Source: Actinomadura cremea
Lineage (GTDB): Bacteria > Actinomycetota > Actinomycetes > Streptosporangiales > Streptosporangiaceae
NCBI RefSeq assembly: GCF_014648495.1
Contig: NZ_BMRF01000001.1
Location: 248,001 to 312,000, forward strand
DNA length: 64,000 nt
Reading direction: 5' to 3'
The position numbers were made by a program, and so were the translations under genes. The notes below the pieces were generated by a model. It saw nothing but the letters and a program-made list of their open reading frames with translations, did no database searches and was not told where the DNA came from. Shown piece by piece: positions 43,801 to 51,756 of this stretch; position 1 is the first letter of the stretch, and the number at the start of each line of letters is the position of its first letter.

Positions 43801-44357
43801 GGCGCGTCGGGCTGCTCGCGATGCTCGACTCCAACGACCCGTCGTACATCACCCCCGTGCCCGGGGACGGCGAGGCGGAGGCGACGGTCCGGATGCTGGG
43901 GGCGCTCGAGGCGTTCCTCGGCGCGGACCTCGGCGTCGGCGACGGCGCGGGCCGGGCGGCGCTCCGCGCGCTGCCCGCCGGACGGCGCCGCGCGGAGGCG
44001 GCCGGACGGCTGCGCGCGCACGGGCTGCTGGGGCGCGGCGAGGACGTCCGCGAGCGGGTCGACGTGTTCGCCCGGCACCTGCGGGGCCTCGCGGCGCACA
44101 CGCCGCGGCGGCTCGCCGATCCCGCGACCGTGACGCTGGTCGTGCGGGCGGCGCGGCGCGCGGCGCGCAACTCCGGGATCGGCATGGGCGTGGACGACAC
44201 GCCGCCCGGCCTGCCCGATCTCGGCTGGTCGCGGCACCTGGCGGCGGCCCCGGACGTCCGCGACGCCGACGCCGACCACTACGGCCTGCTGCGGCCGCCC
44301 GCCCTCGGGCGGATCGCCGCGTACCTCAACGAGGCCCTCGACCGCATCGAATCCTGA
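37800..44357 (+). CDS. Hybrid PKS/NRPS, KS-AT-KR-ACP-Cy-TE (HMWP1-like)
   Basis: 2185 residues; the ATG overlaps the NRPS stop. KS about 8-430 (Cys183 in TACSTS; EAHGTGT; KGNIGHAN); AT about 515-815 (Ser607 in GHSAGEY); reduction domain about 840-1280 with TGGLGDVG and the catalytic Tyr in AYCAANR; ACP about 1320-1390 (Ser1357 in GGHSLL); Cy about 1424-1850 with the full DxxxxDxxS (Asp1555, Asp1560, Ser1563); TE about 1900-2185 (Ser1983 in GWSMGG, His2160 in DADHYG). The roughly 45-residue linker before the TE is rich in NGPA repeats and too short for a PCP. Compared with yersiniabactin HMWP1, both methyltransferases and the terminal PCP are missing. Confidence 0.9.
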   Translation: MTAVPDGLVAVTGLACRFPGAPDAGAFWDLLAGERDGLTRLTDDELAAAGVPRRLRRDPDYVPVAGLIDGQDLFDPGPFGLAEAEAALLDPQHRLFLECCWRALEQAGHGGGTGAGSVGVFAGSSQSAYLASNLAGRWDPTGGGADPAGSLQAAIATQPDYMPAQAAYRLGLTGPATAVNTACSTSLVAVHLAVQALLAGECDTALAGGVSLIVPQGRGHLFTPDGIYSRDGRVRPFSAEGTGIVYTQGAGTVVLRRLRDALDDGDPVLAVVHGSAVGNDGADKTGFTAPSVRGQARVVAEALALAGAGPRDVGYVEAHGTGTHLGDPIEVAALRRVFGDAGPAWCGLGSVKGNIGHANTAAGIASFIKAVLAVRAGVLPASLHAAPVNELLGLDGSPFDVVTRTRAWDGPRLAGVSSFGIGGTNAHVVVGPAPERPRTEPDARPHPIVLSAASPAALTATANDLADWLDREAPDPSDLAHTLQRGRRHLPYRVAARPGGLRAAAAPGAPVGGPPRLVFAFPGGGNARVGMGAALYGAEPVFAACVDECAELLAPHLGFDVRAVIRGAEGRIETPLHGLPALFAVSLATARLLASWGVRPDAVLGHSAGEYTAAVAAGALDAADVAPLLAVRCRAMTEVAGGGVMLAVPLDEDATAARLRDHPALDLAVVNGPGACVVSGPRRDVDALAADLEREGLDTSLLRFDVAAHSRLIDPALPRLRRAAEGLRAVPPRVPLVSTLTGTPVNGELGTPGHWVRQLREPVRFSAALRAAAGPGTVVVHVGPGTALAALARRHGLPALPTLADGDDLAALFDAAGKLWAHGVDVDFAAMHRPGRRRIAAPGHAFLRRRLWIDPPAEPPSRPPGGEPDETEPLQVPVWRQVPPLDAPAALDGSWIVAGPPGEATAALVGALADAGAEAVPLAEADRRPDTAWTGVIVLPGAERPRPSGPADAGESGAGVADGVTLYAELARRFFGGERPAGVLVQVTRGAQRVGGGDRPDPGAAAVHALPRVLAQEQRGVRWRVVDLDDAAEPGAVVPAELADLVSGGSGAETAVRDGIRWVRDLAPWRPAARPPADGGTPVAPGTPGTPVALVTGGLGDVGRTVARHLLRRGMRVVVTTRGRTDAAAPPGVEVVRLDAADAGGTARLLDELSGGGPLALVVHAAGAAASAAPEPLRSTGSAQVAAHVRAKVAGTLALRAAIEGLPDGRRPRAVVLMSSVGGLVGGIGMGAYCAANRFMDAFAEAAAGPTRWVSVQWDVWRAETVRLPYALSEAVGMPALDRVLAHAGPPVVAVSSTDLRERAAGAAYAEPVAAVADGGGAELGAAQRRVAELWTELLGVAVTRPDDDFFVLGGHSLLATRMLRALGDATGAELRLRDLLDRPTVGGLAALLPDAGPDRRPDRRPDPEPAPPSEPERAPDGTFPMTRVQHAYWVGRGGGYALGRIPCHFYLEYDCTDLDLARYEEAWRRVIARHPMLRAIVTPQGRLKVLDHVPPYRIRVTDLTGTDGTRRAERLARLRDRVSRDAGPPDRWPLVQIRAARLPGGRVRLFIGVDVLVCDAGSYWIVDREVRHFYEHPDAPLPEPGIGFGACVRAARDAQGGADGRRAAAYWRDRIAALPAPPPLPVAGVDGPPEFVRRTASLRPDAWAALRAESARRGLTPTSVLLTAYAETLARWSGAERFALTLTLFDRPPIHPDVDRVVGDFTSLLLHEIDRRGPATFAGRARAVRDRLFDDLDHRAHPVLDTLAETGGRAVPVVFTSALGLEDLVGGEPDLQWVGEQVHAVSRTPQTWLDHQVLVQRGELLLQWDAVRDLLPAAQVDEAFAAYEARVRRLAEDPAAWDEPDDAHTPATIARGTGDPTPTNGPAPANGPAHANGPANAAAPAPTGGPAVREVRASNVLVPLRDGTGDRTLFLLHPSGGDVMCYAELSRLLDERFSVVAITDPAFADVAPPAGLDGLAALYRDAIRARAPHGPYLLGGWSMGGSLGQEVACGLADGGGRVGLLAMLDSNDPSYITPVPGDGEAEATVRMLGALEAFLGADLGVGDGAGRAALRALPAGRRRAEAAGRLRAHGLLGRGEDVRERVDVFARHLRGLAAHTPRRLADPATVTLVVRAARRAARNSGIGMGVDDTPPGLPDLGWSRHLAAAPDVRDADADHYGLLRPPALGRIAAYLNEALDRIES

Positions 44358-44375
44358 CGAACGGAACCCCTCACC

Positions 44376-45887
44376 ATGAAAGCCCCCCTCGCGGGCGCGA
44401 TGGCGCTCGCCCTCGGTCTCGTCCTCGCCGGGTGCGGCTCGGGCGGCGACGCCCGGTCGTCCGGCGGCACCCTGCGGTACGTGGCGGTCGGCGCCCCCGC
44501 CACCGCGATCCACGACCCGCACGGCGGCATCGGCAACCAGTCCGACCTGACCCGGTTCGCCCTGCTGTACGACGTGCTGGCCAAGCCCGGTGCGGACGGC
44601 GGGACCGAGCTGCGCCTCGCCACGTCCATCGAACCGGACGGCGACGACCTGACCTCCTGGACGGTCGGGCTCCGCACCGACGCGGCGTTCACCGGCGGAC
44701 GTCCGGTCCGTGCGGCCGACGTGCTGTTCTCGCTGCGCCGCATCCACGAGAAGGCGGCGGAGAACTTCGGCCGCATGCAGATGTTCGACCTGGCGGCGTC
44801 CAGGGCCGTCGACGACCACACGCTGTCGCTGAAGACCGTGCGCCCCTATGCGGAGGTCCCGCGCGCGCTCGAGTCGGTGACGTTCGTCGTGCCCGAGGGC
44901 ACGACCGACTTCACCCGTCCCGCGCCCGGTTCGGGCCCGTTCACGATGGCGGGCGGCACCGCGCAGAACGCGGTCCTGGAGCGCAACGAGGACTGGTGGG
45001 GGCCGGAGCCGCCGACGCGCCGCATCGAGATCCGCGCCGTCCCCGACCCCCGGGCCCGCGCCCAGGCGGTGATCTCCGGGCAGGCGGACGTCGCCGGAAG
45101 CATCGCCCCCGCGACGGCGAAGCAGGTCGCGGGGAACGCGGACCTGCGGGTCGTCCACCGTCCGGCCGTCACGATGTACCCGTTCGTCATGCGCCTCGAC
45201 CGGGAGCCGTTCGACGACCCGAGGGTCCGGACGGCGGTCAAGCTCGCCGCCGACCGCGAGGAGCTCCTCGCCAAGGTGTTCCTCGGCTTCGGGAAGATCG
45301 GCAACGACCTGCTGACGCCCGCCGACCCGTCCAGCCCGAAGGACGTCCCGCAGCGGGAGCGCGACGTCGCCCGCGCCAAGGCCCTGCTCACCGAGGCCGG
45401 GCACCCGGACGGCCTCGACCTCACCCTCGCCACCACCACGTCCTACCCGGGCATGGACACCGCCGCGACGCTCCTCGCGCAGCAGCTCGGCGAGGCCGGG
45501 ATCACCGTGAAGGTGCGCAACGAGCCGCCGGACACCTACTGGACGGACGTCTTCGCCAAGAGCGCGTTCTACACCGGTTACTTCGGCGGCATCCCGTTCA
45601 CCGACGTCGCCCGCGTCTCCCTCCTCGGCGACGCCCCCACGAACGAGACCGCCTGGAAGCGCCCCGAATGGGACGAGGCGTACCGGGACGCCATGGGCGT
45701 CGCGGACGAGAACGAGCGGCGGCGCCGGCTCGGCGAACTGCAGCGGGAGCTGCGCGACGACGGCGGCTACCTGGTGTGGGGCGCCGGCGACGGCCTCGAC
45801 CTCGCCGCCGCCGGCGTGCGCGGGCTGCCGACCGGCGCGGGGTTCGGCAGCGTGTTCATCGACCGGGTCGCGCTGGACGCCCGGTGA
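44376..45887 (+). CDS. Opp/Dpp-type ABC substrate-binding lipoprotein (SBP_bac_5)
   Basis: 503 residues. The lipoprotein signal ends in VLAGC. The mature protein has the class II peptide/nickel-binding protein pattern: GTLRYVAVGAPATAIHDP, SWTVGLRTDAAFTGGRPVRAADVLFSLRR, and DDPRVRTAVKLAADREELLAKVFLGFG. It would capture a peptide-like ligand outside the membrane. It sits 18 bases after the PKS/NRPS stop and is coupled to permease genes, so the ligand is probably the metal complex of the metallophore made by this cluster. That choice is from context, as in the Cnt/Ynt systems for opine metallophores. Confidence 0.85.
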   Translation: MKAPLAGAMALALGLVLAGCGSGGDARSSGGTLRYVAVGAPATAIHDPHGGIGNQSDLTRFALLYDVLAKPGADGGTELRLATSIEPDGDDLTSWTVGLRTDAAFTGGRPVRAADVLFSLRRIHEKAAENFGRMQMFDLAASRAVDDHTLSLKTVRPYAEVPRALESVTFVVPEGTTDFTRPAPGSGPFTMAGGTAQNAVLERNEDWWGPEPPTRRIEIRAVPDPRARAQAVISGQADVAGSIAPATAKQVAGNADLRVVHRPAVTMYPFVMRLDREPFDDPRVRTAVKLAADREELLAKVFLGFGKIGNDLLTPADPSSPKDVPQRERDVARAKALLTEAGHPDGLDLTLATTTSYPGMDTAATLLAQQLGEAGITVKVRNEPPDTYWTDVFAKSAFYTGYFGGIPFTDVARVSLLGDAPTNETAWKRPEWDEAYRDAMGVADENERRRRLGELQRELRDDGGYLVWGAGDGLDLAAAGVRGLPTGAGFGSVFIDRVALDAR

Positions 45888-46789
45888 CCGTCCGGACGGT
45901 CGGGGCCGCGGCCGCGCGGGCCCTCCTGCTGCTCGCGGCGGTGTCGCTGCCGGTGTTCGCCGCCACGGCGCTCCTCCCCGCCGACGCGGCCGAGCACCGC
46001 ACCGGCGGGCGGGCCGACGCGGCCCGGCTCGCCGAACTGCGCGCCGAACTCGGCCTCGACCGTCCGGTCTGGGAGCGGTACCTGACGTGGGCGGGCGGCA
46101 TGCTGCGCGGCGACCCCGGGACCTCGCTGCTCACCGGCCGCCCCGTCGGCGAACTCGTCGCGGAGCGGCTGCCCGCCACCCTGGCCCTCGCCGGGTGCGC
46201 GCTGGCGGTCGCGATACCGCTGGCGCTGCTGCTCGCCTGGCTGACCGGCGCGTCCCGCCTCTTCGCGGGGTTCGCGGCGGCGGTCGCGGCCGTCCCGCAG
46301 GTGGTGTTCGCGGCCGGGCTGGCGGTGGTCTTCGCGGGCGTCCTCGGCTGGCTGCCGCCGGTGTCGCTGCTGCCGCCCGGCGGGGCGCCGCCCGCCGAGG
46401 TCCTCGTGCTGCCCGCCCTCGCGCTCGCGATCCCGGCGGCGGCGTTCGCCGCGGGCCCGCTCGGCGGCGCGGTCGCCGACGCGTCCCGCCGCCCGCACGT
46501 CCGGGACGCCGTCGCGCGCGGCGTCCCCGCCGGACGGGTCGCGCTGCGGCACGTCGCCCCGTTCGTCCTCGCCCCGGCCGTCCGGATGCTCGCGCTGCTC
46601 ACCGGCGGCCTGCTCGCCGCCACCGCCGTCGTCGAGGTGCTGTTCGGGTACGCGGGGCTCGGCGAACTGCTGGTCAGCTCGATCGGCACCCGCGACGCCC
46701 CCGTCGTCCAGGCCGTCGCGCTCCTCGCGGCGCTGCCCGTCCTCGCGGGCCTCGCCGTCGCCGACGTCCTGGCGGGGGACGGCGCGTGA
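45884..46789 (+). CDS. Opp/Dpp-type ABC permease, DppB-like
   Basis: 301 residues from a GTG overlapping the upstream stop by 4 bases. It has about six membrane segments, the DppB-type periplasmic region after helix 1 (LRAELGLDRPVWERYLTW), GDPGTSLLTGRPV and the EAA-like loop near RPHVRDAVARGVPAGRVALRHVAP, which couples to the ATPase. It ends in a helical pair (LLVSSIGTRDAPVVQAVALLAALPV). It should form a heterodimer with the permease half of the fusion protein encoded next. Confidence 0.82.
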   Translation: MTVRTVGAAAARALLLLAAVSLPVFAATALLPADAAEHRTGGRADAARLAELRAELGLDRPVWERYLTWAGGMLRGDPGTSLLTGRPVGELVAERLPATLALAGCALAVAIPLALLLAWLTGASRLFAGFAAAVAAVPQVVFAAGLAVVFAGVLGWLPPVSLLPPGGAPPAEVLVLPALALAIPAAAFAAGPLGGAVADASRRPHVRDAVARGVPAGRVALRHVAPFVLAPAVRMLALLTGGLLAATAVVEVLFGYAGLGELLVSSIGTRDAPVVQAVALLAALPVLAGLAVADVLAGDGA

Positions 46790-49119
46790 AGGCCCGCTGG
46801 ACGCTCGCCGCCGCCGCCGTCGGGCTCGCCCTGTGCGGCGCCGCCCTCGCCCCGCACGACCCGTCCGCCTCGGTGGGCGCGCCGTGGGCGCCCCCGGCGC
46901 CCGGAACGCCGCTCGGGACCGACTCCGCGGGCCGCGACGTCCTGTCCCGGCTGCTCGCCGGCGGCCGCGCCCTCACCGCGACCGCCCTGGCCGGGGCCGC
47001 CGCCGCGAGCCTGCTCGGCCTGCTCGGCGGGCTCGCGACCGGCTGGGCCGGGCGCCGCACCGCCCGCTGGGCCCGTGCCGTCACCGACCTGCTGCTCGCG
47101 CTGCCGTTCCTGCTCGTCGCCCTCGTGCTCGCCGCCGCGCTGCCCGCGCCCGCCGCCGTCATCGCCGCGACCGTCTGCGGCGGCGCCCCGCTCGGCGCCC
47201 GGATGATCGGCGACCTCGTGCGGCGGGCGCACGGCGCCGGCCACGTCGAGGCGGCGCGCGGCCGGGGCGAGGGCCCGGCCGCGATCGCCGTCCGCGAGGT
47301 GCTCCCCTCCCTCGCGGGCGCGATCCCCGCGGACGCCGTCGCCCGGTTCGTCCTCGCCCTCCAGCTCGCGGCGGCCTTCGGCACCCTCGGCCTCGGCACC
47401 GACCCCGCCGCCCCCGACTGGGGCGCGAGCCTCCGCGAGAACCTCCCGGGCGCCGCGCTCAACCCGTGGTCGCTCACGGCCCCGGCCGCGGCGCTGACCG
47501 CGGTCGCCCTCGCGACCGCCGCCGCGGCCTCCGTCCCGTCCCGCCCCGGCGGCTTCGCCGTCGGCCCCGCGCGCCGAGCAGGCCGCCGTCCGTTCGCCCG
47601 CGGGCACCGCACCGTCCGCCCGGACGGACCCGGGCCAGCCCACCCGAACCCGCCTGCCATCGACCACACACCGGACACAACGGACGCCCCACGCGAACTC
47701 GGGCTCACCGTGGACGGGCTCACGGTGGTGGACGCCGACGGCCGCGCGATCGTCGACGGCATCGGCCTGCGCGCCGCGCCCGGCGAGGTCGTCGCGATCG
47801 TCGGACCGTCCGGCGGCGGCAAGACCACCGCGGTGCGCGCCGCCCTCGACGTCCTCGCGCCCGGCCTGCGCCGCACCGGCGGCACCGTGACCTGGCACGG
47901 CCGCGCGGTCCGGCCCGGCCGGGACGCCCGGCGGCTGCGCCGCGCCGCCGGGCTGCTCGACCAGGACCCCGCCGCGACCCTGAACCCGCTGATGACCGTG
48001 TCCGCGCTCGTCCTCGAAGGGCCGGGCCGCACCCCCGGCCCGGCCCGCGCGCTGCTCGCCGGCCTCGGCCTCGACGCGGACGCGCTCTGGCACCGGCGCC
48101 CCGGCGCGCTGTCCGGCGGCCAGGCGCAGCGGGTCGCGGTCGCCCGCACCCTGCTCGGCGAACCCGAACTGCTGGTCCTCGACGAACCCACCGGCGGGCT
48201 CGATCCGGACGCGCTCGGCCTCGTCGCCGCCGCGATCGAACGCCGCCGCGGCGACGGCCGGTCGGTCACGCTCGTGATCTCGCACGACGCGGCGTTCGTC
48301 GCCCGCGTGGCCGACCGCGTCGTCCGCATCGGCCCCGCCCCGCCCGCCCCTCGCGCGGAGGCCGGACCGGAGGCGGTGCCGCACGTCGACGTCCGTCCCG
48401 TCCTGGAGGTGCGGGGGCTGCGCGCCGGGCACGGGCCGGACGTCCTGCTCGACGGCGTGTCGCTGACGCTCCGGCCCGGCGAGCTCGTCGCGGTCGCGGG
48501 CCCGTCCGGAAGCGGCAAGAGCACCCTGCTGCGCACCCTCGCGGGCCTGCACCCGGCGTCCTCGGGAGACCTCCGGCTCGACGGCCGCGCGGTGCCGTGG
48601 CCGGTCGGCGCCCGCGACGTCACCGCCCTGCGCGGCATCCAGTTCGTCGCACAGTCCCCGGCCACCGCACTGAACCCCGCGCACCGGGCGCGCACGGCCA
48701 TCGCCCGCCCCCTCCGCCGCCTGCACCCGTCCCCGCACGAGGACGCCCGCACGGACGCCCGCGCCCGTCGCCGGGAGCGGGTCGCCGAGCTGCTGACGGC
48801 CGTCGGGCTCGACCCCGGGCTCGGCTCGCGCAAGCCCGGCGAACTGTCGGGCGGGCAGCGGCAGCGGGTGGCGATCGCCCGCGCGCTCGCCGCCGCGCCC
48901 GCCGTCCTGCTCGCCGACGAGATCACCTCCGCGCTGGACCCGGCCGCCGCCGACGGCCTCCTGCGGCTGCTCGACGGGCTGCGCCGGCACGGCACCGCCG
49001 TGCTGCTCGTCACCCACGACCCCGCGGTCGCCGCCCGCGCCGACCGCGTCCTGCGCCTCACCGGCCGCCGCCTGACCGAGGAACCCGCCCGAACGGAGGA
49101 CGAGACCCATGCCCGTTGA
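46786..49119 (+). CDS. Fused ABC permease-ATPase-ATPase (DppC-DppD-DppF-like)
   Basis: 777 residues from a GTG overlapping the DppB-like stop. Residues 1-265 are a DppC-type permease (GTDSAGRDVLSRLLAGGR; coupling loop GAGHVEAARGRGEGP). A 45-residue Pro/Arg-rich linker follows. Residues about 310-525 and 545-777 are two full ATPases, with Walker A GPSGGGKTT (Lys346) and GPSGSGKST (Lys578), signatures LSGGQAQRVAVA and LSGGQRQRVAIA, and Walker B LLVLDEPTGG and VLLADEITSA. No stop codon separates the three parts, which are normally three proteins. With the DppB-like protein and the lipoprotein it completes one importer. Confidence 0.85.
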   Translation: MKARWTLAAAAVGLALCGAALAPHDPSASVGAPWAPPAPGTPLGTDSAGRDVLSRLLAGGRALTATALAGAAAASLLGLLGGLATGWAGRRTARWARAVTDLLLALPFLLVALVLAAALPAPAAVIAATVCGGAPLGARMIGDLVRRAHGAGHVEAARGRGEGPAAIAVREVLPSLAGAIPADAVARFVLALQLAAAFGTLGLGTDPAAPDWGASLRENLPGAALNPWSLTAPAAALTAVALATAAAASVPSRPGGFAVGPARRAGRRPFARGHRTVRPDGPGPAHPNPPAIDHTPDTTDAPRELGLTVDGLTVVDADGRAIVDGIGLRAAPGEVVAIVGPSGGGKTTAVRAALDVLAPGLRRTGGTVTWHGRAVRPGRDARRLRRAAGLLDQDPAATLNPLMTVSALVLEGPGRTPGPARALLAGLGLDADALWHRRPGALSGGQAQRVAVARTLLGEPELLVLDEPTGGLDPDALGLVAAAIERRRGDGRSVTLVISHDAAFVARVADRVVRIGPAPPAPRAEAGPEAVPHVDVRPVLEVRGLRAGHGPDVLLDGVSLTLRPGELVAVAGPSGSGKSTLLRTLAGLHPASSGDLRLDGRAVPWPVGARDVTALRGIQFVAQSPATALNPAHRARTAIARPLRRLHPSPHEDARTDARARRRERVAELLTAVGLDPGLGSRKPGELSGGQRQRVAIARALAAAPAVLLADEITSALDPAAADGLLRLLDGLRRHGTAVLLVTHDPAVAARADRVLRLTGRRLTEEPARTEDETHAR

Positions 49120-51433
49120 GCCCCCGCCCGAAGCCCGCGTCCCCGCCCCCCGCACGCCCGCCGCCACCACCGCGGCGGCGGCGCTCGCCGCGCACCCGTG
49201 GATCGCGGCCGTCGAACGGGAGCCGTCCGGCGCGCTCCGGCTCGTCCCGGACCGCGCGGCGCTCGCCGTCCGGCCCGCGCCCGGCGGCCTCGTCGCCGAG
49301 CACCTCGACCACTGGAGCGAGGTGTACGACTGGACCTACACCGCCGCCGGGGCACCGCACGCGCCCGACCTCGACCTGTCCGGCTGGCGCGCGTCCGACA
49401 CCGGACGGCCGCTGCCCGCCGGCCACATGCGCGAATGGGCGGACCGGACGGCCGAGCTGATCCTCGGCACCCGCCCCCGGCACGTCCTCGAGCTGGGCTG
49501 CGGGACGGGCCTGCTCGCCCATCGCCTGCGCGACCGGGTCCACGGATACGTCGGCACCGACGTCGCGCCCGCCGCCGTCCGGGCCCTGCGCGAGGGCGCC
49601 CGTCCGGGCACCGCGTTCGTGCGCGCGGCGGCGCACGAAGCGGGCTCGCCGCAGGTGCGGGAGGCCCTGGAGCGGGTCGGCCGCCCGGACGGACGGCCCG
49701 ACTGCGTCGTCCTGAACTCGGTCACCCAGTGCTTCCCCGGCCTCGACTACCTGGAGGCCGTCCTGCACGACGCGCTGTCGCTCGTCGCGCCCGGCGGCGC
49801 CGTCGTCGTCGGCGACGTGCGCGACGCGCGGCTGCTGGACGACTTCGCCCGCTGGGCCGAGCGGGACCACGCCGACGCGGACCGCCGGGCCGCCGAGCGG
49901 GCGGCCCGCGAGCCGGAATTCCTGTTCGACCCCCCGGCGCTGGCGCGGCTCGCCGAAGGCGTGCCCCGGGACGTGCGGATGAGCGTCCACCCGAAGACCA
50001 TGCGCGACGACACCGAACTCACCCGCTACCGGTTCGACGCCGTCCTGCACGTGGACGCGCCGTCCGGCCGTCCGGCCGACGTGGCCTGGCACCCGAACCG
50101 GGCGCTCGTCGACGCGCCGGACGCGCGCACCGCGTTCGAGCTGCGGGAGGCCGCGAACGGACGTGCCGTCGTGCAGGACCCGGCCGACCCCGCGCGGATC
50201 GGCCTCGTGCCCCCGGGCGGGGCGGCGCGGCCGGTCGGGGACGTGCGCGGCGCCGGGACGGCGCACGAGCCGCTGGCCGCGTTCGTCGAACGCCGCCTCG
50301 CGGAGGTCGCCCGCGCGGTCCTGCGCCGCTCGGTCCCGGAGGCCCGCGACGTCCCGCTGACCGTCGAACCGTTCGTCCTCGCCGACCGCGCGGAGCGGCG
50401 CGCGGCCGGGGCGGTCGCGGCGGTGGACGCCGCCGCGGTGCCCGCGTTCCTGCGGCGCCTGGACGAAGCCGCGCTGCGGGCGATCGCAGGCGTCGTCCGT
50501 CCCGTCCGGGACGCCGGCACACCGGACGCGATCGCCGACGCGCTCGGCGTCGCCGGGCGGCACCGCTGGATCCTGCGCCGCTGGCTCGCGGTCCTCGACG
50601 GCGCGGACGTCCCGGACGGCGACGCCGGCGGCCTGGTCGAGGACGGCCGCGCGATCGGATACCCCCCGGAGGCGACACGGTTCATGCTCGCCGCGATGGG
50701 GCGGCTCCCCGAACTCCTCCGCGACGACCTGCCGCTGCAGGCGCTCCTCTTCGAGGACGCCGACACCGCCGACGGGGCGTACCGCGAGAACACCGTCAAC
50801 CGGTACCTGAACGCGGCCGTCGCCGAGGTGCTGCGATGGGCGCCCGCGAACGTCCGTCCGGACGGGCCGCTGCGCGTCCTCGAGGTCGGCGCGGGCGTCG
50901 GCGGCACCACGGCGGACGCCCTCGCCGGGCTCGACGGCCGGGACGTCGACTACCTCTACACCGACGTGTCCCGCTACTTCACCTCGCTCGGCCGCCGCAG
51001 GTTCGGCGACCGTCCCGGCGTCCGGTTCGGCCTGCTCGACATCAACGCCGACCTCGGCGCCCGGGGGATCGAGCCCGGGTCGCGGCACGTCGTCCTCGCG
51101 GCGAACGTCCTGCACAACGCGCGGCACCTCCCCCGGACGCTGACCGGCCTCCGCGACCTCCTCGCCCCCGGCGGCCTGCTCGTGTTCGTCGAGACCGGCC
51201 GCGAGATGCCCGCGCTCCTCGCGTCCATGCAGTTCCTGATGTCGTCCCCGGAGGGCACCGACCGGCTCGACCCCGACGACCCGAGGGCGGGCACCGACCG
51301 CGTGTTCCTCACCCCCGCCGAATGGAACGCCGAACTGCATCGCGCGGGCCTGCGCCCCCTGCTCGTCCTGCCCCGCGACGACCACCCGCTCGCCGAGGCG
51401 GGCGTCCACCTCCACATCGCCCGCCGCCCCTGA
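49109..51433 (+). CDS. Free-standing tandem SAM methyltransferase related to NRPS/PKS-embedded MT domains
   Basis: 774 residues; the ATG overlaps the fusion gene by 11 bases and has CGGAGGACGAG. Region 1 (about 60-300) matches methyltransferases inserted in NRPS modules: WSEVYDWTY, then MREWADRTAELIL and motif I VLELGCGTGLLA at 126. Region 2 (about 400-740) has the PKS C-methyltransferase layout: helical RYLNAAVAEVLRW, motif I VLEVGAGVGGTT at 590, DYLYTDVSRYFTSL and LAANVLHNARHL. HMWP1 carries comparable domains in-line; here they are absent from the synthases and appear joined in one protein. It probably methylates carrier-bound intermediates in trans. Confidence 0.8.
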   Translation: MPVEPPPEARVPAPRTPAATTAAAALAAHPWIAAVEREPSGALRLVPDRAALAVRPAPGGLVAEHLDHWSEVYDWTYTAAGAPHAPDLDLSGWRASDTGRPLPAGHMREWADRTAELILGTRPRHVLELGCGTGLLAHRLRDRVHGYVGTDVAPAAVRALREGARPGTAFVRAAAHEAGSPQVREALERVGRPDGRPDCVVLNSVTQCFPGLDYLEAVLHDALSLVAPGGAVVVGDVRDARLLDDFARWAERDHADADRRAAERAAREPEFLFDPPALARLAEGVPRDVRMSVHPKTMRDDTELTRYRFDAVLHVDAPSGRPADVAWHPNRALVDAPDARTAFELREAANGRAVVQDPADPARIGLVPPGGAARPVGDVRGAGTAHEPLAAFVERRLAEVARAVLRRSVPEARDVPLTVEPFVLADRAERRAAGAVAAVDAAAVPAFLRRLDEAALRAIAGVVRPVRDAGTPDAIADALGVAGRHRWILRRWLAVLDGADVPDGDAGGLVEDGRAIGYPPEATRFMLAAMGRLPELLRDDLPLQALLFEDADTADGAYRENTVNRYLNAAVAEVLRWAPANVRPDGPLRVLEVGAGVGGTTADALAGLDGRDVDYLYTDVSRYFTSLGRRRFGDRPGVRFGLLDINADLGARGIEPGSRHVVLAANVLHNARHLPRTLTGLRDLLAPGGLLVFVETGREMPALLASMQFLMSSPEGTDRLDPDDPRAGTDRVFLTPAEWNAELHRAGLRPLLVLPRDDHPLAEAGVHLHIARRP

Positions 51434-51756
51434 CCGCCCGCCCCCTCGGGGGCACGAGGCCGCGACGTGGGGCCCGCGTCGAGCGAGCCGAGTCACCGGC
51501 CCGAGCGGCGGCGCCGCCCTCGGGGGCTGAGGCTCGTAGGCCGGTGAGCAGCTGTTCGACGCGGGCGGGCGGGGTCCGGCGCGCCCGTCGTGGGTCTTCG
51601 GCGGCGGCGAGGCCCAGGGCGGCTCCGGCGCCGATCGGGCAGCCGAGCCCGCTGGTGACGGCGGTGTCGACCGGCCGCACGACCCCCGCCTCCGCGAGCC
51701 GCGTCACCGCGGAGCGCACGGCGCTCGGCGGGCTCGCGGTGCTCTCCTCTCGGGGG
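51434..51756. other. Gap between converging metallophore operons
   Basis: About 320 bases between two convergent 3' ends. A leftward frame at 51536-51719 begins RSAVTRLAEAGVVRPVDTAV and reads protein-like for about 55 residues, then degenerates into Arg/Gly noise; it may be a gene remnant. Short GC repeats (CCCCCTCGGGGG around 51440-51450) could form terminator stems, but no clear U-run follows. Confidence 0.4.

Noticed and set aside
37026-45404. A 2792-codon open frame on the minus strand opposite the PKS/NRPS
   Set aside because: Antisense shadow of a very GC-rich gene. The translation is Arg/Pro/Gly-rich without domains, while the plus strand encodes complete KS, AT, KR, ACP, Cy and TE motifs.
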